Position numbers and translations under genes: made by a program. A DNA stretch of 22,473 nucleotides from a virus, in the IMG/VR virus record IMGVR_UViG_3300049001_000015, positions 1-22,473 of that record. One strand, given 5' to 3'. Positions within the stretch are counted from its first letter, which is position 1. Every line of letters starts with the position of its first letter. Below, piece after piece: positions 1 to 6,499 of the stretch. The notes below the pieces were generated by a model. The model had not been told where the DNA came from, did not search any database, and saw only the letters and a program-made list of their open reading frames with translations.

Positions 1-423
1 TCCGCGACGTACTCGAACTACGGGCAGGCGCGGCGCCGGTTCGCGGACGGCACCATGCACCCGCTGTGGGGCAACGCCGCGGGCAGCCTCGAACGGATCC
101 GGCCGGCCCCCGTCGGGGCGCGGCTGTGGTACGACGCCCGCGACGTCCCGTTCCTGCGGGAGGACGCGAAGGACGCCGCGGACATCGCGCAGATCCAAGC
201 CGCGTCGATTCGGCAGTTGGTCGACGGCGGGTTCGAGCCGGACTCCGTCGTCGCCGCGATCAACACCGGGGACATGACGCTGCTCGTCCACTCCGGGCGG
301 CTGTCCGTGCAGTTGCAGACCCCCGGGAACGACCCGACGGGGACACCCATCGATCCCGGCACGGACGCCGGGACGGATGCCGGTACCAACACCGGCCGAC
401 CCTTGGAGATCGCACGTGGCTGA
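1..423 (+). CDS. Phage portal protein, C-terminal part (5' end outside window)
   Basis: The frame is open from the first base and ends at TGA 421-423, giving about 140 residues of a protein that begins upstream. The visible part contains ARRRFADGTMHPLWGNAAG and then LWYDARDVPFLREDAKDAA. This is typical of the C-terminal region of actinophage HK97/SPP1-type portals, where the clip and wing regions precede a tail that lists residues next to the tunnel. The portal forms the dodecameric DNA channel at one capsid vertex. The last 30 residues are low-complexity (Gly/Thr/Asp/Pro, with GTDAGTDAGTNTG) and probably disordered. The next gene, the prohead protease, starts inside the stop region, as in the usual portal-protease-capsid order. 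Family assignment rests on these motifs and the gene order. Confidence 0.85.
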   Translation, partial: SATYSNYGQARRRFADGTMHPLWGNAAGSLERIRPAPVGARLWYDARDVPFLREDAKDAADIAQIQAASIRQLVDGGFEPDSVVAAINTGDMTLLVHSGRLSVQLQTPGNDPTGTPIDPGTDAGTDAGTNTGRPLEIARG

Positions 424-1429
424 CACCCTGACCCGCCCCACTGATCGGGGCGTGCAGCGCGACAACCTCATCCGTGAGGTCGAGTTCCGCCTGACCGACG
501 CGACCGGGGAGGTTGACCCCGACGGTCGCACAATCGACGGCTACGGCGCCGTGTTCAACGCGAAGACCCGGATCCAGTCGTGGGAGGGCGACTTCGAGGA
601 AGAGATCCTCAAGGGGGCGTTCCGCAAGAGCTTGCGCGAGCGGACCCCGGTGATGCAGTACGACCACGGTCGGCACCCGCTGATCGGGTCGATCCCGCTG
701 GGCCGGTGGGACGTCACGGAAGAGGATGACACCGGGTTGCACGTCGTGGGCCGGCTCTCGGACAATTGGCTGATCCAGCCGGTGAGGGACGCGATCGCTG
801 GGCCGGAGGGCAACGGCGGCGGGATCACCGGGATGAGCTTCCGGTTCTCCGTGGTCCGCGACAAGTGGACCGACGTCGCGGGCAAGGTCGTCAAGGACCA
901 AGAGCTGAACGACATGCTGTGGTACGGCGCGGGTGAGCGCGGCCCGCTGCTGCGGCAGTTGCAGGAGTTGAAGGTGTCGGAGGTGGGCCCGGTCGCGTGG
1001 CCTGCCTACGAGGCAACGTCGGTGGGGGTGCGGGCCGCGGAGTCCCCGTTCATCATCGACTTGGGTCGGGTGGACCTGCGCACGGAGGGCGGCCGGTCGA
1101 CCCTCGCGAGGGCTGTCGCCCTCGCGGACCGGGCGTGTCCACGCGCTCTCCCGGAGCGCGAGCGGGTCGTCCCCCCGGGTGTGACTGGCGTCGAGAGCGT
1201 GGACACGGCTACGATCACCACCACTGAGCCGCAGACCACTGCGGGCGAGGCCGGAACGCACTCCACGGAGCCGCGATCCACCGACACCCCCGCAGCCGGT
1301 GAGCACTCGCCGACCAAGACGCCCCCCGGGCGCCGGGATCCCCGTCGCGAGCGTGCCGCCGCGTACGAGCGGATCCACGGGAGCCGGCGGGCGATGGACC
1401 GCAAGCTCACCGGACAGGAGATCGCCTAA
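416..1429 (+). CDS. HK97-type prohead protease (peptidase S78 family)
   Basis: A 337-residue protease that would cleave the capsid scaffold domain during head maturation. GTG at 416 is chosen because GGAG at 404-407 lies at good spacing and the start overlaps the portal stop. The frame extends upstream to 377, but that is portal coding sequence. The family motifs are visible: TIDGYGAVFN near the N-terminus, QYDHGRHPLIG carrying the probable catalytic His84, and GMSFRFSV carrying the probable catalytic Ser141. EVGPVAWPAYEAT closes the protease domain. Residues from about 215 to 337 form a Thr/Arg/Glu/Pro-rich extension that looks disordered and may be a scaffold-like or self-cleaved tail. This extension holds two copies of the 10-bp repeat, one of them written with the codons TGT and CCA that are rare here. 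Confidence 0.93.
   Translation: MADTLTRPTDRGVQRDNLIREVEFRLTDATGEVDPDGRTIDGYGAVFNAKTRIQSWEGDFEEEILKGAFRKSLRERTPVMQYDHGRHPLIGSIPLGRWDVTEEDDTGLHVVGRLSDNWLIQPVRDAIAGPEGNGGGITGMSFRFSVVRDKWTDVAGKVVKDQELNDMLWYGAGERGPLLRQLQELKVSEVGPVAWPAYEATSVGVRAAESPFIIDLGRVDLRTEGGRSTLARAVALADRACPRALPERERVVPPGVTGVESVDTATITTTEPQTTAGEAGTHSTEPRSTDTPAAGEHSPTKTPPGRRDPRRERAAAYERIHGSRRAMDRKLTGQEIA
1134..1207. repeat. Pair of CGTGTCCACG-type sites, opposite orientation, 64 bp apart
   Basis: CGTGTCCACG lies at 1134-1143 and its reverse complement CGTGGACACG at 1198-1207. Both sit inside the protease gene but in different reading frames. The first is read as GCG TGT CCA CGC, using codons unusual in this GC-rich gene, and the second as GTG GAC ACG. 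Start-to-start spacing is 64 bp, close to six helical turns. Confidence 0.75.
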
Positions 1430-3111
1430 TGGGCGACCAGACCCGCCGTGGCATCTCGAACCCGCCCGGCACCATCCTCGGATACCGCGCGAACGGCGCG
1501 CCGATCTACCCGATCGCCGGTGGCGACGGCCGCGGTGAGGAAGGCGGCGAGGGCGAGGGCGGCAACCGCCGGACCCTGTCTCTCACCCACCCGCAGGCCG
1601 TCAACCGGCTCCGGTCCCTCGACTCGGAGATCGGCCGGCTGAACGCGCTCGACGAGATGACCCCCGACGAGGAGGCCCGCTTCGACGAGGCGGTCGCCGA
1701 GTACGACGAGGTCGACGAGTACCGCAAGCGGCTGGAGCGGGAGGCGGTCCGCGCCCGCATCTCGTCCGTCACCGAAGGCGACCTCCGGGACGCCTCGACC
1801 CGCTTCGGTCGCCGCGCCCCCGCAGGCCGCACCGAGGGCGGCGACGGCTCGCGCGGTCGCGGCTCGCACGACTCGATGGACATCGACTCGATCATGGAGC
1901 CGGACTCCGTCGAGTTGGGCCGGTTCAAGAACCCGTGGGACCTGTCGAACATGCGCACCTTCGACCGGTCGTCCGAGCAGGTCACCGCCGAGTACCGGTC
2001 CCGCGCGCTGTCCGCGGTGGGCCGCATGGTCGGCGCGACCGACCGGATCCGCTCCGCCGCGACCGACCTCATCGAGCGGTGGGACGACGAGGACGGCCGG
2101 CTGTCCCGGCTCGCCCTCACCCTGTCCGAGCCCACGTACCTGCGGGCGTGGTCGAAGGCCGCGCGTTCCCCGGTGAACCCGAACTTCACCGTCGAGGAGC
2201 AGCAGGCGGTGCAGCGGGTGCAGCAGGCGGCCCGCGCGATGTCGCTCACCGACTCCGCCGGTGGGTACCTCGTCCCGTTCCAGCTGGACCCGACCGTCAT
2301 CATCACGGCGAACGGCTCGGTAAACCAGATCCGGCAGGCCGCGCGGCAGGTCGTCGCCACCGGCGACACCTGGAACGGTGTCTCGTCCGGTGCGGTGTCG
2401 TGGAGCTACGACGCGGAGGCCACGCAGGTCTCCGACGACGCGACCACGTGGGCGCAGCCGACCGTGCCGATCTACAAGGCGGCGGGGTTCGTCCCGATCT
2501 CGATCGAGGCGATGGCCGACGCCGCGAACGTCACCACCGAGGTCGGGCGGCTGCTCGCGTTCGGTAAGGACGTGTTGGAGGCCGCCGCGTTCGCGACCGG
2601 TTCCGGCTCCGGGCAGCCGACGGGCATCATCACCGCCCTGACCGGTGTGTCCTCGTCGATCGTGACCAGCGCGACGACCGACACGTTCGCCCTCGCCGAC
2701 ATCTACGCGTTGCAGGGCGCGCTGCCGGCCCGGTACCGGAACATGCCGTCGACGGCGTGGCTGGCGAACAACCTGATCTACAACCGGGTCCGGCAGTTCG
2801 ACACGTCCGGCGGTAACGGCCTGTGGGCCACGCTGGGCGACGGCCGCCCCGACGGCCTGCTGTCCAAGCGGGCTCTGGAGTCCGAGGACATGGACGGCAG
2901 CATCACCGCCGCCGCGGAGAACTACGTCGCCGTGTTCGGCGACTGGGACAACTACGTGATCGCCGACCGGATCGGCATGACCGTGGAGTTCATCCCCCAC
3001 CTCGTCGGCGCGAACCAGCGGCCGACCGGGCAGCGCGGTTGGTACGCGTACGTGCGGCACGGTGCGGACTCGGTGAACGACGCCGCGTTCCGCATGCTCA
3101 ACGTCACCTGA
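1429..3111 (+). CDS. HK97-fold major capsid protein with N-terminal scaffold domain
   Basis: A 560-residue major capsid protein. The ATG overlaps the protease stop by one base (TAATG), so translation is probably coupled. Residues about 1-50 are Gly/Glu-rich. Residues about 55-115 are highly charged and predicted coiled coil (LDSEIGRLNALDEMTPDEEA region), which fits the delta or scaffolding domain removed by the protease. After a linker the capsid fold starts near residue 271 with DSAGGYLVPFQ, and LPARYRNMPSTAWLANN and WDNYVIADRIGMTVEF follow, all typical of the HK97 capsid family. The length exceeds that of HK97 gp5 (385 residues), mainly through the N-terminal 270 residues. The cleavage site cannot be placed from sequence alone. 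It forms the icosahedral shell around the DNA. Confidence 0.93.
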   Translation: MGDQTRRGISNPPGTILGYRANGAPIYPIAGGDGRGEEGGEGEGGNRRTLSLTHPQAVNRLRSLDSEIGRLNALDEMTPDEEARFDEAVAEYDEVDEYRKRLEREAVRARISSVTEGDLRDASTRFGRRAPAGRTEGGDGSRGRGSHDSMDIDSIMEPDSVELGRFKNPWDLSNMRTFDRSSEQVTAEYRSRALSAVGRMVGATDRIRSAATDLIERWDDEDGRLSRLALTLSEPTYLRAWSKAARSPVNPNFTVEEQQAVQRVQQAARAMSLTDSAGGYLVPFQLDPTVIITANGSVNQIRQAARQVVATGDTWNGVSSGAVSWSYDAEATQVSDDATTWAQPTVPIYKAAGFVPISIEAMADAANVTTEVGRLLAFGKDVLEAAAFATGSGSGQPTGIITALTGVSSSIVTSATTDTFALADIYALQGALPARYRNMPSTAWLANNLIYNRVRQFDTSGGNGLWATLGDGRPDGLLSKRALESEDMDGSITAAAENYVAVFGDWDNYVIADRIGMTVEFIPHLVGANQRPTGQRGWYAYVRHGADSVNDAAFRMLNVT

Positions 3112-3125
3112 TCGACCCCCTACGT

Positions 3126-3163
3126 CGCAGCGGGGTCGGAAGCCCCGACCCGGCCCCGCTGCG
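3126..3163 (+). terminator. Hairpin just after the capsid gene (terminator or mRNA-stabilising)
   Basis: CGCAGCGGGG (3126-3135) pairs perfectly with CCCCGCTGCG (3154-3163). A further four pairs (3136-3139 with 3145-3148) can form inside. It begins 14 bases after the capsid stop and has no T-tract. That fits either a partial terminator that lowers downstream expression or a stabiliser of the capsid message. The rest of the 98-bp gap carries only the ribosome binding site of the next gene. Confidence 0.5.
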
Positions 3164-3209
3164 GCCCCACTCGACGAACCCGAGACAGGCAGACGGAAGG
3201 GATCGGCAG

Positions 3210-3506
3210 ATGGCCGACGAGAAGAACGAGAACGCGAAGGACGAGGCCCCGAAGGGCCGCACCTCCGCGAAGGCCAAGGGCACCCCGGAGGACCGGGACG
3301 CGGACCCGCGGCTCGACAACCGGGTCGGCGAGCAGCGGCCCCGCGTCGACGCCGAATTGAAGCCGCAGCAGGTCCACGGCGGCTACCCGGGCGACGAGAC
3401 CGAGTACGAGGACCCGCCGTCGGCGGACGCCCCCGAGTTCGCGTCCCACCGGTCGGTGGGCCCGCACGGACGGGGCGAGCAGACCGGCCCGTCGTCGGAG
3501 GACTGA
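3210..3506 (+). CDS. Small hydrophilic head-region protein, unknown function
   Basis: A 98-residue protein starting at ATG 3210 with a good ribosome binding site (GGAAGGGA at about 3195-3202). The frame is open well upstream, but that part overlaps the capsid gene and is a shadow. The protein is very rich in Asp, Glu, Lys, Arg and Pro, with no hydrophobic core, membrane segment or recognisable motif. It begins MADEKNENAKDEAPKGR and ends GRGEQTGPSSED, so it is likely disordered. It lies between the capsid gene and a second small protein whose start is three bases after its stop, so it is part of the head operon. A role as a capsid accessory or assembly factor would be inference from position only. 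Confidence 0.72.
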   Translation: MADEKNENAKDEAPKGRTSAKAKGTPEDRDADPRLDNRVGEQRPRVDAELKPQQVHGGYPGDETEYEDPPSADAPEFASHRSVGPHGRGEQTGPSSED

Positions 3507-3509
3507 CCG

Positions 3510-3884
3510 ATGCCGGACATCGTCCGGGCGCGCGAGCCGTTCTCCGTGCCGCTGCCGAGCGGTGTCCCGCTGCCGGTGAGTACGGGCGACCTGTACTACG
3601 CGGACGACCCGATCGTGAAGGGTCGGGAGTTGCTGTTCGGCCCGGTCACGATCCGGACGTCCGCGCAGTACGGGAAGCAGCCGGAGCCCGTGGACACGGA
3701 AACCGCTGACGCGACACCGGGTACCCGTAGGGCCCCGGCGCCGCGGCAGCGCGTGGACACGGTCCCGAAGGGCGAGCAGGAGAAGCCGGCCGCGGAGCGG
3801 CCCGCCGACCCGGGCGCCGTCGGGAAGGTCGGCGCCCCCGCGAAGCAGCCCGTCAAGCCGACGGGCGGCAAGCCCAATGCGTGA
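3510..3884 (+). CDS. Head-region protein, unknown function
   Basis: A 124-residue protein starting at ATG 3510, three bases after the previous stop. The first 55 residues look folded (VPLPSGVPLPVSTGDLYYAD, then KGRELLFGPVTIR) and resemble short proteins often found after the capsid gene in actinophages. The last 70 residues are Pro/Ala/Lys/Arg-rich and probably disordered. Two copies of the 10-bp repeat lie in this tail at 3689 and 3752, both read as GTG GAC ACG. The stop overlaps the next start by eight bases. No enzymatic motif is visible. A structural or packaging-accessory role is inferred from position alone. Confidence 0.72.
   Translation: MPDIVRAREPFSVPLPSGVPLPVSTGDLYYADDPIVKGRELLFGPVTIRTSAQYGKQPEPVDTETADATPGTRRAPAPRQRVDTVPKGEQEKPAAERPADPGAVGKVGAPAKQPVKPTGGKPNA
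3689..3761. repeat. Pair of CGTGGACACG sites, same orientation, 63 bp apart
   Basis: Exact copies lie at 3689-3698 and 3752-3761, both in the orientation CGTGGACACG. The encoded stretches around the two Val-Asp-Thr triplets are otherwise unrelated, so the 63-bp spacing is not due to a protein repeat. Confidence 0.75.
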
Positions 3885-4293
3885 GTCGCTGTACAGCCGG
3901 GTCAAGGTGGTCCGGGCGCTGAACGCGACCGCCGTGGCCACGAACACCGCCACGAACGGCACAGCGGTCGACCTCGACCAGTCCGGCGCGGACTACCGGG
4001 TCGCGACCGCGGTCGTGCTCACCGGCGCCTACACCGACGGCACGTACGCGCCGAAGGTGCAGGAGTCGCCGGACGGGACGACGGCGTGGACGGACGTCCC
4101 GGCGGACCGGTTGCAGGGCGGGGCGAACCTGACCGCGGCGAACACGCACGTAGAGATCGGCGTCGTCCCGGACCCCGCGAACAAGCGGTTCCTGCGGGTC
4201 GTCGTCACCTCGACGGTCGTCACAACCGGGGCGAACATCGCCGCGCTGTTCCTGCTCGGCTCGCCGAGCAGTACCCCCGTGGTGCGCCCGTGA
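3877..4293 (+). CDS. Putative capsid-associated (decoration-like) protein
   Basis: A 138-residue protein starting at ATG 3877, eight bases before the previous stop. It is beta-strand rich, with VKVVRALNATAVATNTATNG, then GTAVDLDQSGADYRVATAV and VQESPDGTTAWTDVPADRL. This pattern, a start with 'alkynal' residue spacing, a 'G-T-A-V-D-L' strand and a 'KVQESPDG' turn, recurs in small phage head-region proteins that have no agreed function. The hydrophobic C-terminal strand (GANIAALFLLG) would complete a beta sandwich. There is no signal peptide and no enzymatic motif. A decoration or minor head role is inference from fold impression and location. It is followed by a 73-bp gap holding a strong hairpin. 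Confidence 0.72.
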   Translation: MRESLYSRVKVVRALNATAVATNTATNGTAVDLDQSGADYRVATAVVLTGAYTDGTYAPKVQESPDGTTAWTDVPADRLQGGANLTAANTHVEIGVVPDPANKRFLRVVVTSTVVTTGANIAALFLLGSPSSTPVVRP

Positions 4294-4295
4294 TC

Positions 4296-4344
4296 GCGGC
4301 CGGCCGTCCCCGGCGAGCCCCCCACGGCGGGGGCGGCCGGCCGC
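4296..4344 (+). terminator. Strong nested hairpin between head genes
   Basis: GCGGCCGGCCG (4296-4306) pairs perfectly with CGGCCGGCCGC (4334-4344). Inside, five C residues (4319-4323) can pair with five G residues (4329-4333) around a five-base loop. It fills most of the gap between the stop at 4293 and the next start at 4367. There is no T-tract. It may be an attenuator or a processing site; the sequence alone does not tell which. Confidence 0.5.
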
Positions 4345-4366
4345 TGTCCGGGGAGGGGTAGCGGTC

Positions 4367-4714
4367 ATGTGGCCACCGGACCTCACCCGGTTGAAGACCG
4401 ATCTCGGGATCACCGACGACCGGGACAACGCGGTCCTCGCCGAGCAGTTGGCGGCGGCGGTCGCGTTCGTCGAGCGCACCCACCGGGGGCGCTACGAGTT
4501 CGACCTGCTGTTCGGGGTGACGGGCCTGCCCGCCCCCGGGCCGGAGATGGAACTCGGCACGATCCGGCTCGCGGGCCGGTGGTGGTCGCGGCGCCGGTCC
4601 CCGGACGGTGTGATCGCGATGGGCGAGGTCGGGACGCAGAACATCCCCGGATTCGACTCCGACATCGAGCGCATGTTGGAGATGGGCCGGTACGGCGGGT
4701 CGATGATCGTATGA
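4367..4714 (+). CDS. Putative head-tail connector protein (gp6-like)
   Basis: A 115-residue protein from ATG 4367 with a G-rich ribosome binding site (GGGGAGGGG at about 4350-4358). The order of elements is typical of the HK97 gp6 / SPP1 gp15 connector family: an N-terminal helix (DLTRLKTDLGITDDRDN), then a helix full of Ala/Val (LAEQLAAAVAFVERTHRG) and a later helix with RLAGRWWSRRRSPDG. Such proteins form a ring beneath the portal and join head to tail. Length is within the family's usual 90-120 residues. The stop overlaps the next start (ATGA). The call rests on pattern and gene order and no catalytic motif is expected. Confidence 0.7.
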   Translation: MWPPDLTRLKTDLGITDDRDNAVLAEQLAAAVAFVERTHRGRYEFDLLFGVTGLPAPGPEMELGTIRLAGRWWSRRRSPDGVIAMGEVGTQNIPGFDSDIERMLEMGRYGGSMIV

Positions 4715-5073
4715 GCGGCGGATACGCGGTCGCGCACGACCGGCTGTGCGTCGCGCTGGAACAGGGCGCGCAGGGGGTCCGGACGCTGCGGCGCCCGGGT
4801 GTCGCGGGTGAGACCCCGCTCGCGTACGTGCAGCCGCCGACGTTGTCGTGGGACGGGTTCGAGATCGACCCGACCGAAGCGGTGTTCGAAGTGATCCTCG
4901 CGGTCGCCGCGGATGAGAAAGCGATCGAGCGTCTGTTCGACCTGCTGCCGCAGGTGACCAACGCGTTGGACCAAGCCGAAGACGCGGTCGTCAAGTCGGC
5001 CGAGCCGGGCGTATGGCGGGCCGGCGCCTCCGAACTCCCCGCCTATTTCATCCGAGTAGAGGTAGCTATCTGA
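4711..5073 (+). CDS. Putative tail-completion / tail-terminator protein
   Basis: A 120-residue protein starting at ATG 4711, overlapping the connector gene by four bases (ATGA). The frame is open upstream of this but only as a shadow of the connector gene. It is alpha/beta with no special motif: ALEQGAQGVRTLRRPG near the N-terminus, a central strand FEVILAVAAD, a helix IERLFDLLPQVTNALDQ and a final strand ELPAYFIRVEVAI. Size, fold pattern and position directly before the tail tube gene fit a tail terminator or gpU-like protein, which stops tube polymerisation and joins tail to head. This is inference; a head-closure protein is the main alternative. The tail tube start overlaps its stop by one base. 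Confidence 0.62.
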   Translation: MSGGYAVAHDRLCVALEQGAQGVRTLRRPGVAGETPLAYVQPPTLSWDGFEIDPTEAVFEVILAVAADEKAIERLFDLLPQVTNALDQAEDAVVKSAEPGVWRAGASELPAYFIRVEVAI

Positions 5074-5486
5074 TGGGCGCCCACAACCGCAAGTTGAAGG
5101 AACTCACCCTCGACATCGGGGGGACTGAGTTCCAGATCCAATGCCGCAAGGCGGAGGTCCAGAACAACACCGATGACGGGGAGACTTTCTTCACCTTCGG
5201 TGGCGACGCGGGCACGTTCGTCGAGGCGGCCGACGACTCGTACGCCCTCGACCTGGAGTTTTACGCCGACTGGCGGTCGAACGGCATCTCCGACTACCTG
5301 TGGCTGAACGACGGGACGACGGTGTCGTTCCTGGTGCAGCACAACCCGGACGTGCCGGCGGAGACAGTGTCGTGGTCGGGTGAGTTGCTGATCAAGGCGC
5401 CGAACGCGCTCGGCGACGTCCGGACGACGGAGATCACGGCGACGACGTTGCAGATCGTCGGGAAGCCGGACTACTCCCGGCCGTAG
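5073..5486 (+). CDS. Major tail tube protein
   Basis: A 137-residue protein starting at ATG 5073, which overlaps the previous stop by one base (TGATG). A purine-rich stretch (GTAGAGGTAG) lies about eight bases upstream. The open frame reaches back to 5013 but that extension overlaps the previous gene. The sequence is rich in beta strands with acidic turns: KLKELTLDIGGTEFQIQCRK, FFTFGGDAGTF, SYALDLEFYADWRSNGISDYL and a closing strand TTEITATTLQIVGKPDY. This is the pattern of small siphovirus tail tube subunits, which stack as hexameric rings around the tape measure. Position just ahead of the chaperone pair and the tape measure supports the call. It is followed by a 58-bp gap carrying an intergenic copy of the 10-bp repeat. 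Confidence 0.82.
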   Translation: MGAHNRKLKELTLDIGGTEFQIQCRKAEVQNNTDDGETFFTFGGDAGTFVEAADDSYALDLEFYADWRSNGISDYLWLNDGTTVSFLVQHNPDVPAETVSWSGELLIKAPNALGDVRTTEITATTLQIVGKPDYSRP

Positions 5487-5507
5487 GCCGGACCCCCACC
5501 CGTTCGC

Positions 5508-5523
5508 GGGCGTGTCCACGCCC
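5508..5523. promoter_or_regulatory. Intergenic CGTGTCCACG site with extended dyad
   Basis: This is the only exact copy of the repeat lying between genes. The 10-mer at 5511-5520 is extended on both sides to GGGCGTGTCCACGCCC, a 16-bp dyad broken only at its two central bases. It sits between the tail tube stop (5486) and the ribosome binding site (CGGAG, 5531-5535) of the next gene. It may be an operator-like site. As RNA it could also form a short six-pair hairpin. Confidence 0.55.
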
Positions 5524-5544
5524 TGACCCCCGGAGTTCGAGATC

Positions 5545-6054
5545 ATGACCCTCACCACCACCGCCGCCATGAGCCTCACCGCGGTTCAGTCGAACCTGCC
5601 GGACCTGGGGACGTCGCAGGCCCGCCGCGCGCTGTCCGCGTCGCAGGTACTCACCCACGGCACCGCGGCCGGGCAAGCGGACCTCGTGTTCGCCGACACG
5701 CGCACGCTGTCCGCGAGCGGCACGGAGGATCTCGACCTCGCGGGGGCGCTCGCCGACGCGTTCGGCGCGGCGCAGGTGTTCGCCCGCGTCAAGGCCATCT
5801 ACGTGCAGGCCGCCGCCGGGAACACGAACAACGTCAACATCACCCGGCCCGCGTCGAACGGGTTCGGGCTGTTCATGGCGGCCGGTGACGGCATCGGGCT
5901 GCGGCCCGGGGAGACGTTCGGCATCCTCTGCGGTGCCGAAGACGCCGTCGGTCACGCCGTGACCGCCGGGACCGGGGACCTGCTGACCGTGACGAACGCG
6001 GCGGCGGGAACCTCGGTGACCTACAGCATCATCGTGATCGGGGCGTCCGCATAG
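5545..6054 (+). CDS. Phage structural protein, tail region, unknown role
   Basis: A 169-residue protein from ATG 5545 with CGGAG nine bases upstream. The N-terminal 45 residues are Ala/Thr/Ser-rich. The rest is beta-rich and follows a pattern common in phage virion proteins of unassigned function: LDLAGALADAFGAAQVFARVK, then AIYVQAAAGNTNNVNI, SNGFGLFMAAGDGIGLRPG, and TVTNAAAGTSVTYSIIVIG at the end. A 'NGFGLF...GDGI.LRPGETF' stretch followed by 'DLLTVTNAA' is typical of that group. Location between tail tube and chaperone genes suggests a virion surface or tail decoration protein, which is inference. The stop TAG overlaps the next GTG start by one base. Confidence 0.72.
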   Translation: MTLTTTAAMSLTAVQSNLPDLGTSQARRALSASQVLTHGTAAGQADLVFADTRTLSASGTEDLDLAGALADAFGAAQVFARVKAIYVQAAAGNTNNVNITRPASNGFGLFMAAGDGIGLRPGETFGILCGAEDAVGHAVTAGTGDLLTVTNAAAGTSVTYSIIVIGASA

Positions 6055-6347
6055 TGTTCAAGATCAAGGTAAGGCCAGACGGCGCCGAGCCGTTCGAGGT
6101 CGAGACCACCTCCCGCGACATCGTGGCGTGGGAGGCCGGTGGGAATCGGCAGAACCCCCGCTCGATGGGGATGCTCTCGGACTCCCTCCGGATGACCGAC
6201 GTGACCGACCTCGCGTGGTACGCCGCGAACCGCAAGGGGTTGACCGACCTCGACATCCGGCAGTGGCGGCTGGGCGTGGATATCGACATCACCAGCCGCA
6301 CCGACGACGAGGACGACGACGAGAACGCCGGGGTGGGCCCTACGTAG
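6054..6347 (+). CDS. Tail assembly chaperone, short product (gpG-like)
   Basis: A 97-residue protein from GTG 6054, one base overlapping the previous stop (TAGTG). It starts VFKIKVRPDGAEPFEVET and contains DIVAWEAGGNRQN and LTDLAWYAANRKGLTDLD, a pattern typical of actinophage tail assembly chaperones. It ends in a very acidic stretch (TDDEDDDENAG). It lies directly upstream of the tape measure module, where siphoviruses encode gpG and gpGT. These bind the tape measure and recruit tube subunits, and are not part of the finished virion. The slippery heptamer GGGCCCT lies just before the stop, so most ribosomes should make this short form and a minority the fused form. Confidence 0.87.
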   Translation: MFKIKVRPDGAEPFEVETTSRDIVAWEAGGNRQNPRSMGMLSDSLRMTDVTDLAWYAANRKGLTDLDIRQWRLGVDIDITSRTDDEDDDENAGVGPT

Positions 6348-6493
6348 CCGGGTCGCTGAACAGGGCGGTCGTCGCCCTGGCGATCCGGTCGGGCATCCCG
6401 GCTGCGGCGTGGCGCGAAGGCGACCCCCGCGACCTCGATACAGCGCTCGACCTGCTCGCGGAGCAGGAACGGCAGGAGAAGGAAAGGCGGTGA
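6054..6493 (+). CDS. Tail assembly chaperone, -1 frameshift fusion (gpGT-like)
   Basis: Reading shifts back one base at GGGCCCT (6335-6341), continues in the -1 frame as TAC GTA GCC from 6341, and ends at TGA 6491-6493. The fusion is about 146 residues: 96 from the first frame and 50 from the second. The added part contains LNRAVVALAIRSGIPAAAW and RDLDTALDLLAEQERQE, the usual second-domain pattern of actinophage chaperones, and it has no start codon with a ribosome binding site of its own. It should bind the tape measure protein through this domain. The coordinates cover one continuous span, but the product is made only if the frame changes. Confidence 0.85.
6335..6379 (+). promoter_or_regulatory. 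Programmed -1 frameshift site with downstream hairpin
   Basis: GGGCCCT at 6335-6341 matches the X XXY YYZ rule in the zero frame (G GGC CCT), so both tRNAs can re-pair after a -1 slip. A perfect seven-pair hairpin, CAGGGCG / CGCCCTG with a five-base loop, lies at 6361-6379, 19 bases downstream. It may stimulate slipping, although the gap is longer than usual. The zero-frame stop is at 6345-6347. Confidence 0.8.
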
Positions 6494-6499
6494 CCCCGG

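Noticed and set aside
1426-3060. Long reverse frame opposite the capsid gene
   Set aside because: It is a shadow of the capsid gene, which has clear family motifs.
4369-4710. Upstream extension of the 120-residue tail-completion gene
   Set aside because: It is open but overlaps the connector gene entirely. The ATG at 4711 with ATGA overlap is the normal start.
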